Shown here in pieces: positions 15,121-24,796 of a DNA stretch of 53,677 bases (its first letter is position 1; every line of letters begins with the position of its first letter). The notes under the pieces were generated by a model that was not told where the DNA came from, did not search any database, and saw only the letters and a list, made by a program, of their open reading frames with translations. The position numbers were made by a program, and so were the translations under genes. The stretch spans positions 1-53,677 of the forward strand of contig DAIOHQ010000003.1 of assembly GCA_036744635.1 (NCBI GenBank), in the 5' to 3' direction. Source of the DNA: DAIOHQ01 sp036744635 (GTDB taxonomy: Bacteria; Planctomycetota; Phycisphaerae; Tepidisphaerales; Tepidisphaeraceae).

Positions 15121-16815
15121 CTAATCCTTGGTGGGGCGGACATTCTTGTCCGCCTCCTCTTGCTCTTGTCGACAAAACCACCATTTGTACTTCCACGGAT
15201 CATCCACCAATTCCCTCTTTACAGGGTTGTTTAACATGTACTGGATCTTCTCTTCCAATTCCGCTTGGTCGCGCACAATCCGATTCCAGGACTCTTCCTG
15301 CCAAACGCTTCCCACGTCCTTCCTCACAATGTTGATCTTCCGTGCCGTCGTGCCCTTGATCCGTTTGCTGACCCGGGAAAGGGCGACGTTTGTCCTTGGC
15401 GCCAGCAGCACATGAACGTGGTCCGGCATGACTACCGCGGCCGCCAGATCGTAGAACTTTTTGCTCCCATCCAGCAGATGCTGCATGACGATATCTCGCT
15501 CGGACTCGGATAACTCTCCTTCCGCTACTCGAAACGTCAGGAAGTAGGTAGCCCCCGCCATTTCCCAGTGCGGCAAACGCCGACGGCGTTGCTTGATCTC
15601 TGGAGGCTCGAAGTCTTCCCTTCGGGAGGAGGCAGACAAGAATGTCTGCCCCACCACTGAGGCTGCGCTGGAGGAGGCAGACAAGAATGTCTGCCCCACC
15701 ACTGAGGCTGCGCTGGAAGAGGCAGACAAGAATGTCTGCCCCACTGGTACAGGAGATACCACGTCGGAAGCTAAAGAGGCAGACACGAATGTCTGCCGCA
15801 CCAAGACCAACTTCTCCCTCAATCGCCGCGCCGCGCCGGCAATGTCATCGCAGCCGATCACGGCGGCGGTGACCGCGACCGCACGCAGCCCGCTCCCCAG
15901 CACTTCATCGACATTCGCCGCGGTGATGCCTGCAATCGCGACGGCGGGCAATGAAATTTCATTGGCGACCTGGCGGGCATATTCCAGCCCGGCCACGAAG
16001 TCGCGCGGCTTGGTGCTGCTGCGATAGATCGGCCCGGCGCCGATGTAATCCGCGCCATCCAGCACGGCCTGGCGGGCCTGCTCGATGCGATGGGTGCTGA
16101 CGCCGACGATCTTGTCCCGGCCAACAATCCTGCGCGCCTCCGCCGCCGGCACATCTTCCTGGCCGACATGTACGCCATCGGCCCCGCTCAGCACGGCGAT
16201 ATCAGGCCGGTCGTTGATGATCGACAGCGCCCCGCGCCGCCGGCACAGCGCCACAATGCCCTTTGCCCGGCAAAGCAGCTCGCCCGCCGGCAGGTCTTTT
16301 TCGCGCAACTGCAGGCAATCAGCGCCGCCGTCGATGGCCTGCTCCGCCGCTTCCAGCCATGGCCGTTTGCAGATCGCCTCGGTGACCAATACGTACAGCC
16401 GCACTTCCGCAAAGCGCTTTGCCGGACAAAGCGCCGCCGCGATTTGCTGCTCCAGAGCATAAAAACGATAGCGCAGCGCCTCAATCCGCCCCGCCACCTC
16501 TGGATGGTCAATTTTTGCGAATTCCTCCAGCGAACGCAGCGCCTCGCCCAGCCGTTTGCCGGCCGCGGTGACGATGTGCGCCAACCCTTCGCGTTGCAGC
16601 TCGGCCGGCGTCTTGTTGGTTGTGCCGACGTCCCCGGGAGTGTCGCGATGCACCATGGCATCGGCGATCACCTCCTGCAGCGCCGCCGCCAGCCCGTGCC
16701 GCAACTCCTTGAGCGCCTGCGAGAGCGACTCATCGTTCAAGACGAACCGCGCGTAATCCTCCAGCACGCGCAGCGCCTCGCGGGCGCGGTTGGCGTTGGC
16801 GTCGATGATCCGCAT
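15121..16815 (-). CDS. thiE: ThiD2-ThiE thiamine synthesis protein fused to REP-associated HUH transposase
   Basis: One 564-residue frame joins three parts. Residues 1-115 resemble the ThiD2 (HMP-P kinase) domain, starting M-R-I-I-D-A-N-A-N-R-A-R-E-A-L-R. Residues about 125-330 are thiamine-phosphate synthase, with Q-L-R-E-K-D-L, I-I-N-D-R, G-x-H-V-G-Q-E-D and G-A-G-P-I-Y-R-S-S-T-K. Residues 338-396 are four copies of a V-G-Q-T-F-L-S-A unit encoded by REP palindromes. Residues about 400-560 are a Y1/HUH transposase with M-P-D-H466-V-H468-V and the likely nucleophile Tyr526 (I-Q-Y-M-L-N-N-P-V-K). No stop separates the parts. The start at 16815 is where the ThiD2 similarity begins; there is no Shine-Dalgarno. 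Whether both halves work as one protein is unknown. Confidence 0.88.
   Translation of the reverse strand: MRIIDANANRAREALRVLEDYARFVLNDESLSQALKELRHGLAAALQEVIADAMVHRDTPGDVGTTNKTPAELQREGLAHIVTAAGKRLGEALRSLEEFAKIDHPEVAGRIEALRYRFYALEQQIAAALCPAKRFAEVRLYVLVTEAICKRPWLEAAEQAIDGGADCLQLREKDLPAGELLCRAKGIVALCRRRGALSIINDRPDIAVLSGADGVHVGQEDVPAAEARRIVGRDKIVGVSTHRIEQARQAVLDGADYIGAGPIYRSSTKPRDFVAGLEYARQVANEISLPAVAIAGITAANVDEVLGSGLRAVAVTAAVIGCDDIAGAARRLREKLVLVRQTFVSASLASDVVSPVPVGQTFLSASSSAASVVGQTFLSASSSAASVVGQTFLSASSRREDFEPPEIKQRRRRLPHWEMAGATYFLTFRVAEGELSESERDIVMQHLLDGSKKFYDLAAAVVMPDHVHVLLAPRTNVALSRVSKRIKGTTARKINIVRKDVGSVWQEESWNRIVRDQAELEEKIQYMLNNPVKRELVDDPWKYKWWFCRQEQEEADKNVRPTKD
15130..15157. repeat. REP palindrome GGCGGACATTCTTGTCCGCC, transposase-end copy
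   Basis: This is a 20-base palindrome with a 4-base centre, preceded by GGTG. It overlaps the 3' end of the transposase part, so its codons supply the last residues (A-D-K-N-V-R-P-T). Together with the internal copies it brackets the transposase domain. Confidence 0.85.
15628..15802. repeat. Four REP palindromes, three in 45-bp tandem register
   Basis: GGCAGACAAGAATGTCTGCC occurs at 15631, 15676 and 15721, each followed by CCAC. The first two units repeat every 45 bases with their flanks. A diverged fourth copy (GGCAGACACGAATGTCTGCC) starts at 15779. Forty-five is a multiple of three, so the array keeps the reading frame and encodes the V-G-Q-T-F-L-S-A linker between ThiE and transposase. 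Confidence 0.9.
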
Positions 16816-17112
16816 CACAGAAGAATTGCAGGCTTGCGACACAGCACGCCGATTATAGGACCAAGGCCGCATTCTGCACGCCGTGATCGACGGCAAACGT
16901 CGCAGCGTCATGCCAGAGCTGTCATGCTTGCATCAGGACCAGAATCGTAATCGTGCGATCCTAGGAATAACTGCATGAACATCCGCAAGCTCGCATTCCA
17001 AAAGGGTTTATCCGCGCTGCGAACAAAGCGGCCGGGGCGCAACGTGAACAACCTGGCGAAGACGTCCGGTAACATTTGTGCCATCCGCCCCAGCCTCTAT
17101 AATCGCGCCGGT

Positions 17113-18060
17113 ATGCCCCAAACCAATCAGATCATCCAGGGCGACTCCATCAAGGTGCTCAACGACGGCCCGGAAGGGTGGGTCGATCTGGTCTTCGCCG
17201 ATCCGCCGTTTAACATCGGCTATCTCTATCACGGCTACAACGACGAGCTGAAGACCGACGATTATCTGAAGTTCAGCAAGGACTGGATGAGTGCCGTCCA
17301 CCGCGCCCTCAAGCCCAATGGCTCATTCTATCTCGCCATCGGCGATGAATACGCCGCCGACCTGTGCGTGATCGCCCGCCGCCAGATCGGCTTCAACATG
17401 CGCAACTGGATCATCTGGCACTACACCTTCGGCCAGCAGACCAAGAAGATGTTCGCCAAGAGCCACACCCATATCCTCTACTTCACCAAGAGCACGACCG
17501 AATTTACCTTCAACCCCGACGCCGTGCGCGTGGCCAGCGCCCGCCAGACCACCTACGGCGATAAACGCGCCAACTCCAAGGGTAAGCTGCCGGATGACAC
17601 CTGGTACCTCCGCCCCCAGGAGACGCCCGAGCCGCTTTTCGCATCCGAAGGCGACACCTGGAATGTCAACCGCGTCTGCGGCACCTTCAAGGAGCGCGAA
17701 GGGTGGCACGGCTGCCAGATGCCGATCGGCGTGCTGGATCGCATCATCAAGGCCAGTTCCAATCCCGGCGACATCGTGCTCGATCCGTTCAACGGCAGCG
17801 GCACGACGACCGTTGCGGCCGCGATGCTCGGCCGGCAGTACGTGGGGATCGACCAGTCGGCCGACTACATCGCCTACGCCCGCAAGCGAATGGCGCACGT
17901 GCTGGAGAAGGGGACCCAGACTGAACCGGCGGATGGTAAGTCGCTATTCATGGACCCCAAGCGCGAAAGCAAAGTTCTGACGGCCACCGATGCCTTCGGC
18001 CGGCCAAGAGTCACCCGCGGCCCCTCTCGCCGCCGCCGCCCCGCGGCAAAGACGGCATAG
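17113..18060 (+). CDS. DNA methyltransferase, beta-class order (DPPF then FNGSG)
   Basis: This SAM-dependent enzyme would methylate adenine N6 or cytosine N4 in DNA. The catalytic motif D-P-P-F is at residues 30-33 and the SAM-binding F-N-G-S-G-T-T near residue 226, with the target-recognition region between them; this order is that of beta-class enzymes. It has 315 residues, ending in an Arg-rich tail (R-G-P-S-R-R-R-R-P) that may bind DNA. I chose the ATG at 17113 because similarity starts there; it lacks a good ribosome-binding site. No restriction endonuclease or specificity subunit is beside it, so it looks like an orphan methyltransferase. It ends one base from the convergent rhamnosidase gene. 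Confidence 0.88.
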   Translation: MPQTNQIIQGDSIKVLNDGPEGWVDLVFADPPFNIGYLYHGYNDELKTDDYLKFSKDWMSAVHRALKPNGSFYLAIGDEYAADLCVIARRQIGFNMRNWIIWHYTFGQQTKKMFAKSHTHILYFTKSTTEFTFNPDAVRVASARQTTYGDKRANSKGKLPDDTWYLRPQETPEPLFASEGDTWNVNRVCGTFKEREGWHGCQMPIGVLDRIIKASSNPGDIVLDPFNGSGTTTVAAAMLGRQYVGIDQSADYIAYARKRMAHVLEKGTQTEPADGKSLFMDPKRESKVLTATDAFGRPRVTRGPSRRRRPAAKTA

Positions 18061-18061
18061 A

Positions 18062-21000
18062 TTATCGCATTGCAGTGACGAAGCGCACGCTTCCGCCGCC
18101 TTCCACGTGATAGGCGATCTTTCCTTCGGCAAACGTCAGGAATCGCACCCCTGGCGCATCGGCGCCTTCGCGCACCGCGCTGCGATCTTTCGCCGGCAGC
18201 ACCACGCCGGCCGAGCAGTTGGCGGGAATCATCACCTCCACCACAAGCTCATCTCCTTGCTTCCGCCACTCCGTGCCCACCGGTCCGTAGATCGAGTCAT
18301 AGCTCGTCTTCGCCCAGTCGATGCCCGGACCGGGGCATGGCCGGATCATGATGTGATTCGGCTTGCCGGTATGCATGTCGATGCCGCCGACGTAGCGGTA
18401 CAGCCATTCGCCAACGCTGCCGAAGGCGTAATGATTGTAGGAATTCATCCCCGGCTCGTGCGGGCCGGTTTCCTTGTTCCACGAGTTCCAGCGCTCCCAG
18501 ATCGTTGTCGCCCCGCAATCGACCATATACAGCCAGGATGGATACTCGCGCTGCAGCAGCAGGCGATAGGCGACATCGCTATGCCCGGCCTCGCTGAGCA
18601 CGGGCATGAGGAACGCCGTGCCGATGAACCCGGTGGAGAGGTGGCCGCCGCGCTTCTCAATGTCGCCGACCAGATGCCGCCCCGCCGCGTCAGCCAGCCC
18701 GTCGGGAAGCAACTGAAACTGCAGCGCCAGCACCTGGCAAGTCTGCGAGCCGTTGCCGACCACGCCATCTTCCTTCACGTAGTGGGCGATGAACGCCGCG
18801 CGAATCGCCTGATGCAGCTTGTCATAGCGCGCGGCATCATCCGCCTTTCCCAGCGCCCGCGCCACCACGCTCATGATCGTGGCATCCGCCGCCCAGAAGG
18901 CCGTGGCCAGCAGGTCCTTCGGCGTTTCGCTGTCGGCCGGCACCCAGTCGCCGAAGTCGTTGTTGCGGCGATTGGTGCGGATGAAGTCGGGATTGGCCTC
19001 CGCGAGATAGCGCATGTATTTCTCCATGGCGCCATAATGCTTTTCCAGCAGGCGGGTGTCACCGTACATGCGATACACAGTCCACGGCACGAAGATGCCG
19101 GCATCGGCCCACGCCGGGGCGCCGTCGCGTGGCCGGCAGACGCTGGCTCGCGGCGACACATCGCCAAACCCGCCGGCCGCGGATTGCCCATCGACGATGT
19201 CCTGCATCCACTTGGTGTAGAACGCGGCCAGGTCCATGTTGTAGCACGAGGTGGGGGCGAAGACCGTGGCATCGCCCATCCAGCCGAAGCGCTCATCGCG
19301 CTGCGGGCAGTCGGTGGGAACGGAAAAGATGTTGCCGCGCTGGCCCCAGGAAATATTCCGCCAGAGCTGGTTCACCGCCGGCTCGGAACACTCAAACTGC
19401 CCCACCCACGCCGCATCGGTGTGGGCGACGCAGCCAACCAGATCCTCCAGGGCCGGCGTGCCCGGAAAGCCAGTGAGCTCGACATAGCGAAACCCGTGAT
19501 AGGTGAAATGCGGCTCAAGCATCTCGACGTCATCGCCGCGCAGCCACCAGGTGTCGGTGGCGTTGGCGCCGCGCAGGTTGGCGCGATAAACATTGCCATC
19601 GGGCTTCAATAGCTCGGCGAAGCGCAGGCGCACCATTGTTCCACGTGGAACTTTTCCAGCGCTCCCACCCACGCGCAGCCGCGCCCATCCCACCATGTTC
19701 TGGCCCATGTCAAAAACCCATACCCCCGGCGAGGGATTCGACAGCGTGCGCGGCGCCAGCTCGCGCGTAATCCGCACCGGCGGCGACATCTGGGCATCGA
19801 GCTGCCGCGCCTCCGTCTCCACCACCAGCGCCACCGGCCACGCGCCATCATCGAAGTTCGCGGTATCCCACCCCGGCGGCAGCTTGCGCCGATCACAGGT
19901 CTCCCCGGCGTACAGTTCCGAGCGCAGGATCGGCCCCGCCATCGCTCTCCACGTCCCATCGGTTGCAATGGTGTCGCTCGTGCCATCGGTGTAATCAACT
20001 CGCAATTGCGCCCGCAATCGCACCGGCGGCGGGCCGAAATCAAAGCGATTGAGATTCCCCATCATCCCGCTGGCGTACCAGCCATCCCCCAGCAGCGCCC
20101 CCAGCGCATTGGTTCCCTGTTGCAACAAGGATGTCACGTCATAGGTCTGATAGAGCACGCGCTGGCGGTAATCCGTCCACTCCGGCGTCCATGCCTCGTT
20201 CCCCACCCGCTGGCCGTTGAGGTGCAACCGGTAACTCCCCAGCGCCGTCGCGTACAGGCGGGCTGACTTCACTGCCTTGGCGACCGTGAACGCCTTGCGC
20301 AGCAGCGGTGAGCGCCCGATGGCAACCGCGAAATCTCCCCAAGGGGCGCACCCATACGGCCCGACTTCCCGCGCCTTCCGCCACGGCGCCATTCCATCCG
20401 CCGACCATTCCGCCCGCGCATTGGAGGCAATCGCCGTTACCACTCCAGCGCCATCGCGCGCCCACAGGTAAAACAGCACGCCGGCCGGGCCCTCTTCGTT
20501 GGCGGCGGTCACCAGCAGCTCATTCTCCCCGGCGCGCATCTGCTCGGTCACCTCCACCAGCCGCACCGCGCGATGTCCCTCTCCAAATCCCGGCTCCGGG
20601 CGTTCGGTCGCATCCACCACCTGCCCGTTGATGCGCAGCTCGTACTGATCGTCGGCCGTGATGTAAGCCCACGCCTCCGCCGGTCTCTCGGCAAGCATAA
20701 ACCGTCGCCGAAACTGCCGCGTGCTGGCCGGCATCTTCGTCAGCGGATCGCCCGCCTCGCTCGTCCAGATCCAGTTGGCGCCGCGCCACGGCTGGCCATC
20801 ATCGCGCTGCGCGATCCACTGCCCCTTCCAATCCTCCAGCTCCAGTAGCCCCATCTCCCACGTCGCCGCCGCCGTCCAATCGGTTGGCCGGTCGTGATCA
20901 TCCCACGCCCGCACCGCCCACCAGACCCGCCTTCCGCTCGACAGGGGCTTTCCGGCATACTCGATGTGGGTGCTGCGCCCCGACTCAACCCGCCCGCTGT

Positions 21001-21205
21001 CCCACAAATCCCCCTGCCCCTGCTTCAGCAACTCACCGCTCGATGCGACGAGGATGCGGAAAGCCCGCTGCTTGGCCCCGCGGCGGGAGGATTCCACCTT
21101 CCACGCCAATCGCGGCCGGCCAACGTCGATACCCAGCGGATCGGCCAGATACTCGCAGGTGAGATGATAAAGCTTCAAATCCGACGATCGTGTTTCATTC
21201 GCCAT
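18062..21205 (-). CDS. Alpha-L-rhamnosidase (GH78)
   Basis: This glycosidase removes terminal alpha-L-rhamnose from plant or algal glycans. The 1047 residues follow the GH78 layout: an N-terminal beta domain (L-x-C-E-Y-L-x-D-P-L-G-I-D), a carbohydrate-binding-like domain, then the (alpha/alpha)6 barrel. The catalytic region shows T-D-C-P-Q-R-D-E-R near residue 635, D-F-G-D-W, and T-I-W-E-R-W near residue 901. I chose the ATG at 21205 because GGAG lies 6 bases upstream. No signal peptide is visible, so it is probably cytoplasmic and acts on imported oligosaccharides. No transporter or other rhamnose gene is beside it. The XylR-type regulator at 52.3 kb is too far away to link. Confidence 0.93.
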   Translation of the reverse strand: MANETRSSDLKLYHLTCEYLADPLGIDVGRPRLAWKVESSRRGAKQRAFRILVASSGELLKQGQGDLWDSGRVESGRSTHIEYAGKPLSSGRRVWWAVRAWDDHDRPTDWTAAATWEMGLLELEDWKGQWIAQRDDGQPWRGANWIWTSEAGDPLTKMPASTRQFRRRFMLAERPAEAWAYITADDQYELRINGQVVDATERPEPGFGEGHRAVRLVEVTEQMRAGENELLVTAANEEGPAGVLFYLWARDGAGVVTAIASNARAEWSADGMAPWRKAREVGPYGCAPWGDFAVAIGRSPLLRKAFTVAKAVKSARLYATALGSYRLHLNGQRVGNEAWTPEWTDYRQRVLYQTYDVTSLLQQGTNALGALLGDGWYASGMMGNLNRFDFGPPPVRLRAQLRVDYTDGTSDTIATDGTWRAMAGPILRSELYAGETCDRRKLPPGWDTANFDDGAWPVALVVETEARQLDAQMSPPVRITRELAPRTLSNPSPGVWVFDMGQNMVGWARLRVGGSAGKVPRGTMVRLRFAELLKPDGNVYRANLRGANATDTWWLRGDDVEMLEPHFTYHGFRYVELTGFPGTPALEDLVGCVAHTDAAWVGQFECSEPAVNQLWRNISWGQRGNIFSVPTDCPQRDERFGWMGDATVFAPTSCYNMDLAAFYTKWMQDIVDGQSAAGGFGDVSPRASVCRPRDGAPAWADAGIFVPWTVYRMYGDTRLLEKHYGAMEKYMRYLAEANPDFIRTNRRNNDFGDWVPADSETPKDLLATAFWAADATIMSVVARALGKADDAARYDKLHQAIRAAFIAHYVKEDGVVGNGSQTCQVLALQFQLLPDGLADAAGRHLVGDIEKRGGHLSTGFIGTAFLMPVLSEAGHSDVAYRLLLQREYPSWLYMVDCGATTIWERWNSWNKETGPHEPGMNSYNHYAFGSVGEWLYRYVGGIDMHTGKPNHIMIRPCPGPGIDWAKTSYDSIYGPVGTEWRKQGDELVVEVMIPANCSAGVVLPAKDRSAVREGADAPGVRFLTFAEGKIAYHVEGGGSVRFVTAMR

Positions 21206-21325
21206 GCTCTGCTCCGAAGCTGCTGCGGCCCCGCGCCCATCTTCCGATGGACTGGCGCAACGCACAAGGGAAGAGGACGGGAAACCCCGCCCCTACGAAT
21301 GGTGCGACCGCGAAATCAAAATCGA

Positions 21326-24300
21326 TTACTCGTGCCCGTTGCCGTTCCCCACTCGCGTCGCCAGCGGAATCTCCCGCTCCGCTGGGCCCTCGTCCCCTTC
21401 ATGCGGCCGCTCGTGCCCGGCGTGCTGATGCCCCTCATAGTGCGACGCGAAGAACGGAATCTTGTTCAGCACCTTCTCCTGGAACACTTCCAGATACAGA
21501 TAGATCACCGGGGTGACGAACAGCGTGATGAGCTGGCTCACCAGCAGGCCGCCCACGATGACCAATCCCAGTGGCCGGCGCGTCGATCCCTCCGCGCCCC
21601 AGCCCACCGCAATCGGCACTGCCCCCATCAGCGCCGCCATCGTGGTCATGAGGATCGGGCGGAAACGGTCCATGCTGGCGTCGTGGATCGACTGCTCGGC
21701 GCTCTGGCCTTCGGCAACGCGCTGAATCGCAAAGTCCACGATCAGGATGCCGTTCTTCTTTACGATGCCCATCAGCATGAACAGGCCGATGAATGCGTAG
21801 AGCGATGCCTGCTCCCCGAACAAAAAGAGCGTCAGCAGGCCGCCGACCATCGCCGTCGGCAGCGTCGAGAGCACGGTGATCGGATGCACATAGCTCTCGT
21901 AAAGGATCGCGAGAATCACGTACATTATGAAGACCGCCATCACCATCAGGATGGTCAGGCTGCCGAGCGTCTCGCGGAAGGTCAGCGCCTCGCCCTGGAA
22001 TTGGCCGCGAATCTGCGGCGGAACGATCCTGGGGTCCTTGCCGACCTGCTCGATGTATGCCGTCGCGTCACCGATCGGCACGCCGGGCATCAGGTTGAAG
22101 TTCAACGTCACGCTGGTGAACTGGTTCAGGTGGTTGACCGACTGCGGTCCCAGCACCGGCTGCCAGGCGGCGACGGCCGACAGCGGCACCAGATTCTTGC
22201 CGTCGTCGCTTTTCACGTAGAGCAGGCCAAGGTCTTCGGGATGCCGGCGGGTCCGGTCATTGACCTCCAGAATCACCTGGTATTGGTCCTGCGCCTGCTT
22301 GATCAGGTAGACGTAGTTCTGGCTGTAGGCGTTGCGGAGCAGGCTCTCAATCCGCTGCGCCGACACGCCATACATCGACGCCTTGTCGCGCAGGATGTCA
22401 ATCCTGAGATTCGGCGTGTTCATCGCCAGGTCGGACACGATCGGCGGCATGAAGATCCGCCCCTGCTGCTCGGCCAGCTTCCCATACAGTCTCCCCGCGG
22501 CAGCGTACACTTCCCCCGGATTGATGCCGGACAGCGTGTAGGAGAACTGCCCCGTCTGCGTCGCCGCGGCGCCGACCGAAATCTGCAGAACAGGATTGGG
22601 CTGCAGCGCCGCGAAGCCGCCCTGCACGCGCATGCCCACGGTGCCCATCAGCGACTGCGACACCTGCTGGATGTTGGGGTGGGGCACCTCGTGCATCTGC
22701 CCGTCCGGCCCGGGCATCTTCAGCGGCGGGCGCTTGGCGGGATCCTCCAGGAAAGCCAGCAAAAAGCCGTAGTTTGACGGCAGGAAGCCGGTCACGCCGG
22801 TGGCGGTGAAAGTCATCTTCACCGAATCGTTGGCGTGCATTCCCTCCTCGGCCTGTGCCTGGTACTGGTGCATCTGCTCGGCCGAAGCGCCTTCCTGCGC
22901 GATCAGCACGCCGCGGACGAAAGAGCTGTCGCCGACCGGCAAAAACGCCTTGGGCACGCGGTAAAACAATATCGCCGTGCCGGCCAGGCAGATCAGCCAG
23001 ACCAGCGCTGACACCCACCGATGCCGCAGGAAGAACCAGAGCGAATTGCCATAGATGCCCAGCACGCGCTTCTCGACACCGCCGATGACGCGCTCGATCC
23101 AGGTCTTTTTCGTGCCGTGGCCGCGCTGCCCCAGCAGGCGGGCGCACATCAGCGGCGTCAGCGTCAGCGAGACGATCCCGCTGGCCAGGATCGACACGAC
23201 GATCGTCACCGCGAATTCACGGAAGATGCGCCCCACCAGCCCGCTCATGAACACCAGTGGCAGGAACACCGCCGCCAGCGACAACGTCATCGACAGGATC
23301 GTGAAGCTGATTTCCTGCGCGCCGTTGATCGCGGCCTGCATCGGCTTTTCATTGAAGCGCTCCATCCGGCGCACGACGTTCTCCAGAAACACGATGGCAT
23401 CATCCACCAGGAACCCGACCGCCAGCGTCAGCGCCATCAGCGACAGATTATCCAGGCTGTAGCCGAGGATATTCATCACGATGAACGTCAAGAGCAGCGA
23501 AAGCGGCAGGGCGACCACCGGGATCATCGTGTCGGTCGCCCGGCCCAGGAACATGAAGATCACGAGCACCACCAGCACGAACGCGATGTACAGCGTCTCC
23601 TTCACATCGGTCACGCTGTTGACGATCGACTGCGAGCGGTCGTAGATCGGCACGATCGACACCGACGCAGGAAGCTGCGCCTCGATCTCCGGCTGCAGCG
23701 CCCGAATCGACTGCACCACCGCAACGGCGTTTGACCCGGCCTGCCGGAACACCGCCAGCACCACCGTCGCCTTGGGCACCTGCTTGCCGCGCACCCAGAA
23801 CCGCATCGCGATCCGCTCATCCTGCACCGTGTCCAGCGCGGTCGCGACATCCTTCAGGTAGATCGGCGCGTTATCCGCAGCGCTCCCGTCCGGATTCGTC
23901 CGGGCGCTGCGCATGCCGATGATCAGGTTGTCGTACGCCGCCGCCGACATGACCTGCCCCTGCGGCTGGAGGAGAAAACTGCGCTGCGGGCCGTCGATCT
24001 GCCCGGCGCCCTGGTAGGTTGTGCCTTGCCGAATCGCGGCGGCCAGATCGTCCACCGTCAGTCCCCGCGCTGCCAGCGCCGACGGATCGGCCTTGATCCG
24101 CACCGCCGACTTGGTCCCGTAGATCACCACCTGGCTGACGCCGCTGAGAATGCTGATCTTCTGCCCGACCTGCGTATTGGCCAGATCATAAATCTGCCCC
24201 TGGGTCATGCTGTCGCTGGTCAGCGCGATGTAGAGGATCGGCTGGTCGTTGGGATTGGTTTTGGTAAACGTCGGCGGCGAGGGAAGATCGACCGGCAGAC

Positions 24301-24652
24301 TGCCGGTGGCGCGGGTGATGGCCGCCTGCACATCGGTGGCCGCCGCGTCGATGCTCTTGGACAGCGCGAACTGGAGAGTGAGGCTGCAATACCCTTGCGA
24401 GCTCCTGCTGGTGATCAGCTCTAGCCCGGGAATCTGCATGAACTGCCGCTCCAGCGGCGTGGCGATGGTGGCCGCCACCGTATCGGGGCTGGCGCCGGGA
24501 TATCCAACCGTCACCTGGATCACCGGATAATCGACCGCCGGCAGGTCATTCACCGGCAATTGCCAATACGCCAGCAACCCAAACAAAATCGCCGACACGG
24601 TCAAAACAACCGTCATCACCGGCCGGCGGATAAAAGGTTCGGAAAGATTCAT
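21326..24652 (-). CDS. Multidrug efflux RND permease (HAE1/AcrB-type)
   Basis: This is the inner-membrane pump of a tripartite drug or hydrophobe exporter. The 1108 residues have the RND layout of 12 helices and two large periplasmic loops, with F-I-R-R-P-V-M-T at the start, V-G-F-L-V-D-D-A-I-V-F-L-E-N in TM4 (the two Asp that carry protons) and G-I-V-K-K-N-G-I-L-I-V-D-F-A in TM10. The C-terminus is a His/Glu/Gly-rich tail (H-Y-E-G-H-Q-H-A-G-H-E). It is the third gene of the tetR-adaptor-pump operon, 144 bases after the adaptor. The M-x-L-S-E-P-F-I opening supports the start. Confidence 0.94.
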   Translation of the reverse strand: MNLSEPFIRRPVMTVVLTVSAILFGLLAYWQLPVNDLPAVDYPVIQVTVGYPGASPDTVAATIATPLERQFMQIPGLELITSRSSQGYCSLTLQFALSKSIDAAATDVQAAITRATGSLPVDLPSPPTFTKTNPNDQPILYIALTSDSMTQGQIYDLANTQVGQKISILSGVSQVVIYGTKSAVRIKADPSALAARGLTVDDLAAAIRQGTTYQGAGQIDGPQRSFLLQPQGQVMSAAAYDNLIIGMRSARTNPDGSAADNAPIYLKDVATALDTVQDERIAMRFWVRGKQVPKATVVLAVFRQAGSNAVAVVQSIRALQPEIEAQLPASVSIVPIYDRSQSIVNSVTDVKETLYIAFVLVVLVIFMFLGRATDTMIPVVALPLSLLLTFIVMNILGYSLDNLSLMALTLAVGFLVDDAIVFLENVVRRMERFNEKPMQAAINGAQEISFTILSMTLSLAAVFLPLVFMSGLVGRIFREFAVTIVVSILASGIVSLTLTPLMCARLLGQRGHGTKKTWIERVIGGVEKRVLGIYGNSLWFFLRHRWVSALVWLICLAGTAILFYRVPKAFLPVGDSSFVRGVLIAQEGASAEQMHQYQAQAEEGMHANDSVKMTFTATGVTGFLPSNYGFLLAFLEDPAKRPPLKMPGPDGQMHEVPHPNIQQVSQSLMGTVGMRVQGGFAALQPNPVLQISVGAAATQTGQFSYTLSGINPGEVYAAAGRLYGKLAEQQGRIFMPPIVSDLAMNTPNLRIDILRDKASMYGVSAQRIESLLRNAYSQNYVYLIKQAQDQYQVILEVNDRTRRHPEDLGLLYVKSDDGKNLVPLSAVAAWQPVLGPQSVNHLNQFTSVTLNFNLMPGVPIGDATAYIEQVGKDPRIVPPQIRGQFQGEALTFRETLGSLTILMVMAVFIMYVILAILYESYVHPITVLSTLPTAMVGGLLTLFLFGEQASLYAFIGLFMLMGIVKKNGILIVDFAIQRVAEGQSAEQSIHDASMDRFRPILMTTMAALMGAVPIAVGWGAEGSTRRPLGLVIVGGLLVSQLITLFVTPVIYLYLEVFQEKVLNKIPFFASHYEGHQHAGHERPHEGDEGPAEREIPLATRVGNGNGHE

Positions 24653-24796
24653 AGTTCACACTCTTCATCCGTCAGTCGGCACCGGCCATTTCCCGGTGGA
24701 GCGGACATTCTTGACTCCCTCTTTCCCCCTCTCCCCTTGTACCCAAGGGGAGAGGGTTGGGGTGCGGGGTTCTTGCCTGTCGTTTTCTGCACTCCG
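24653..24796. repeat. Gap between adaptor and pump with hairpin and REP-like copy
   Basis: The gap holds a 13-bp-arm hairpin (24727-24756: CCCTCTCCCCTTG and its complement, 4-base loop) and a degraded GGTGGAGCGGACATTCTTGA repeat copy (24695-24714). The hairpin lacks a T-run, so it is more likely a repeat than a terminator. It could still uncouple adaptor and pump levels. Confidence 0.7.

Noticed and set aside
15628..15745. Possible CRISPR-like direct repeats
   Set aside because: The units are palindromic and tandem with identical flanks; there are no unique spacers and no cas genes.
16816..17112. TPP riboswitch upstream of the thiamine gene
   Set aside because: I see no CTGAGA-type core or matching thi-box stems in the region upstream of 16815.
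17990..19612. A 540-codon open frame on the plus strand
   Set aside because: It lies antisense to the rhamnosidase and DNA methyltransferase ends; the GH78 motifs on the other strand are clear.
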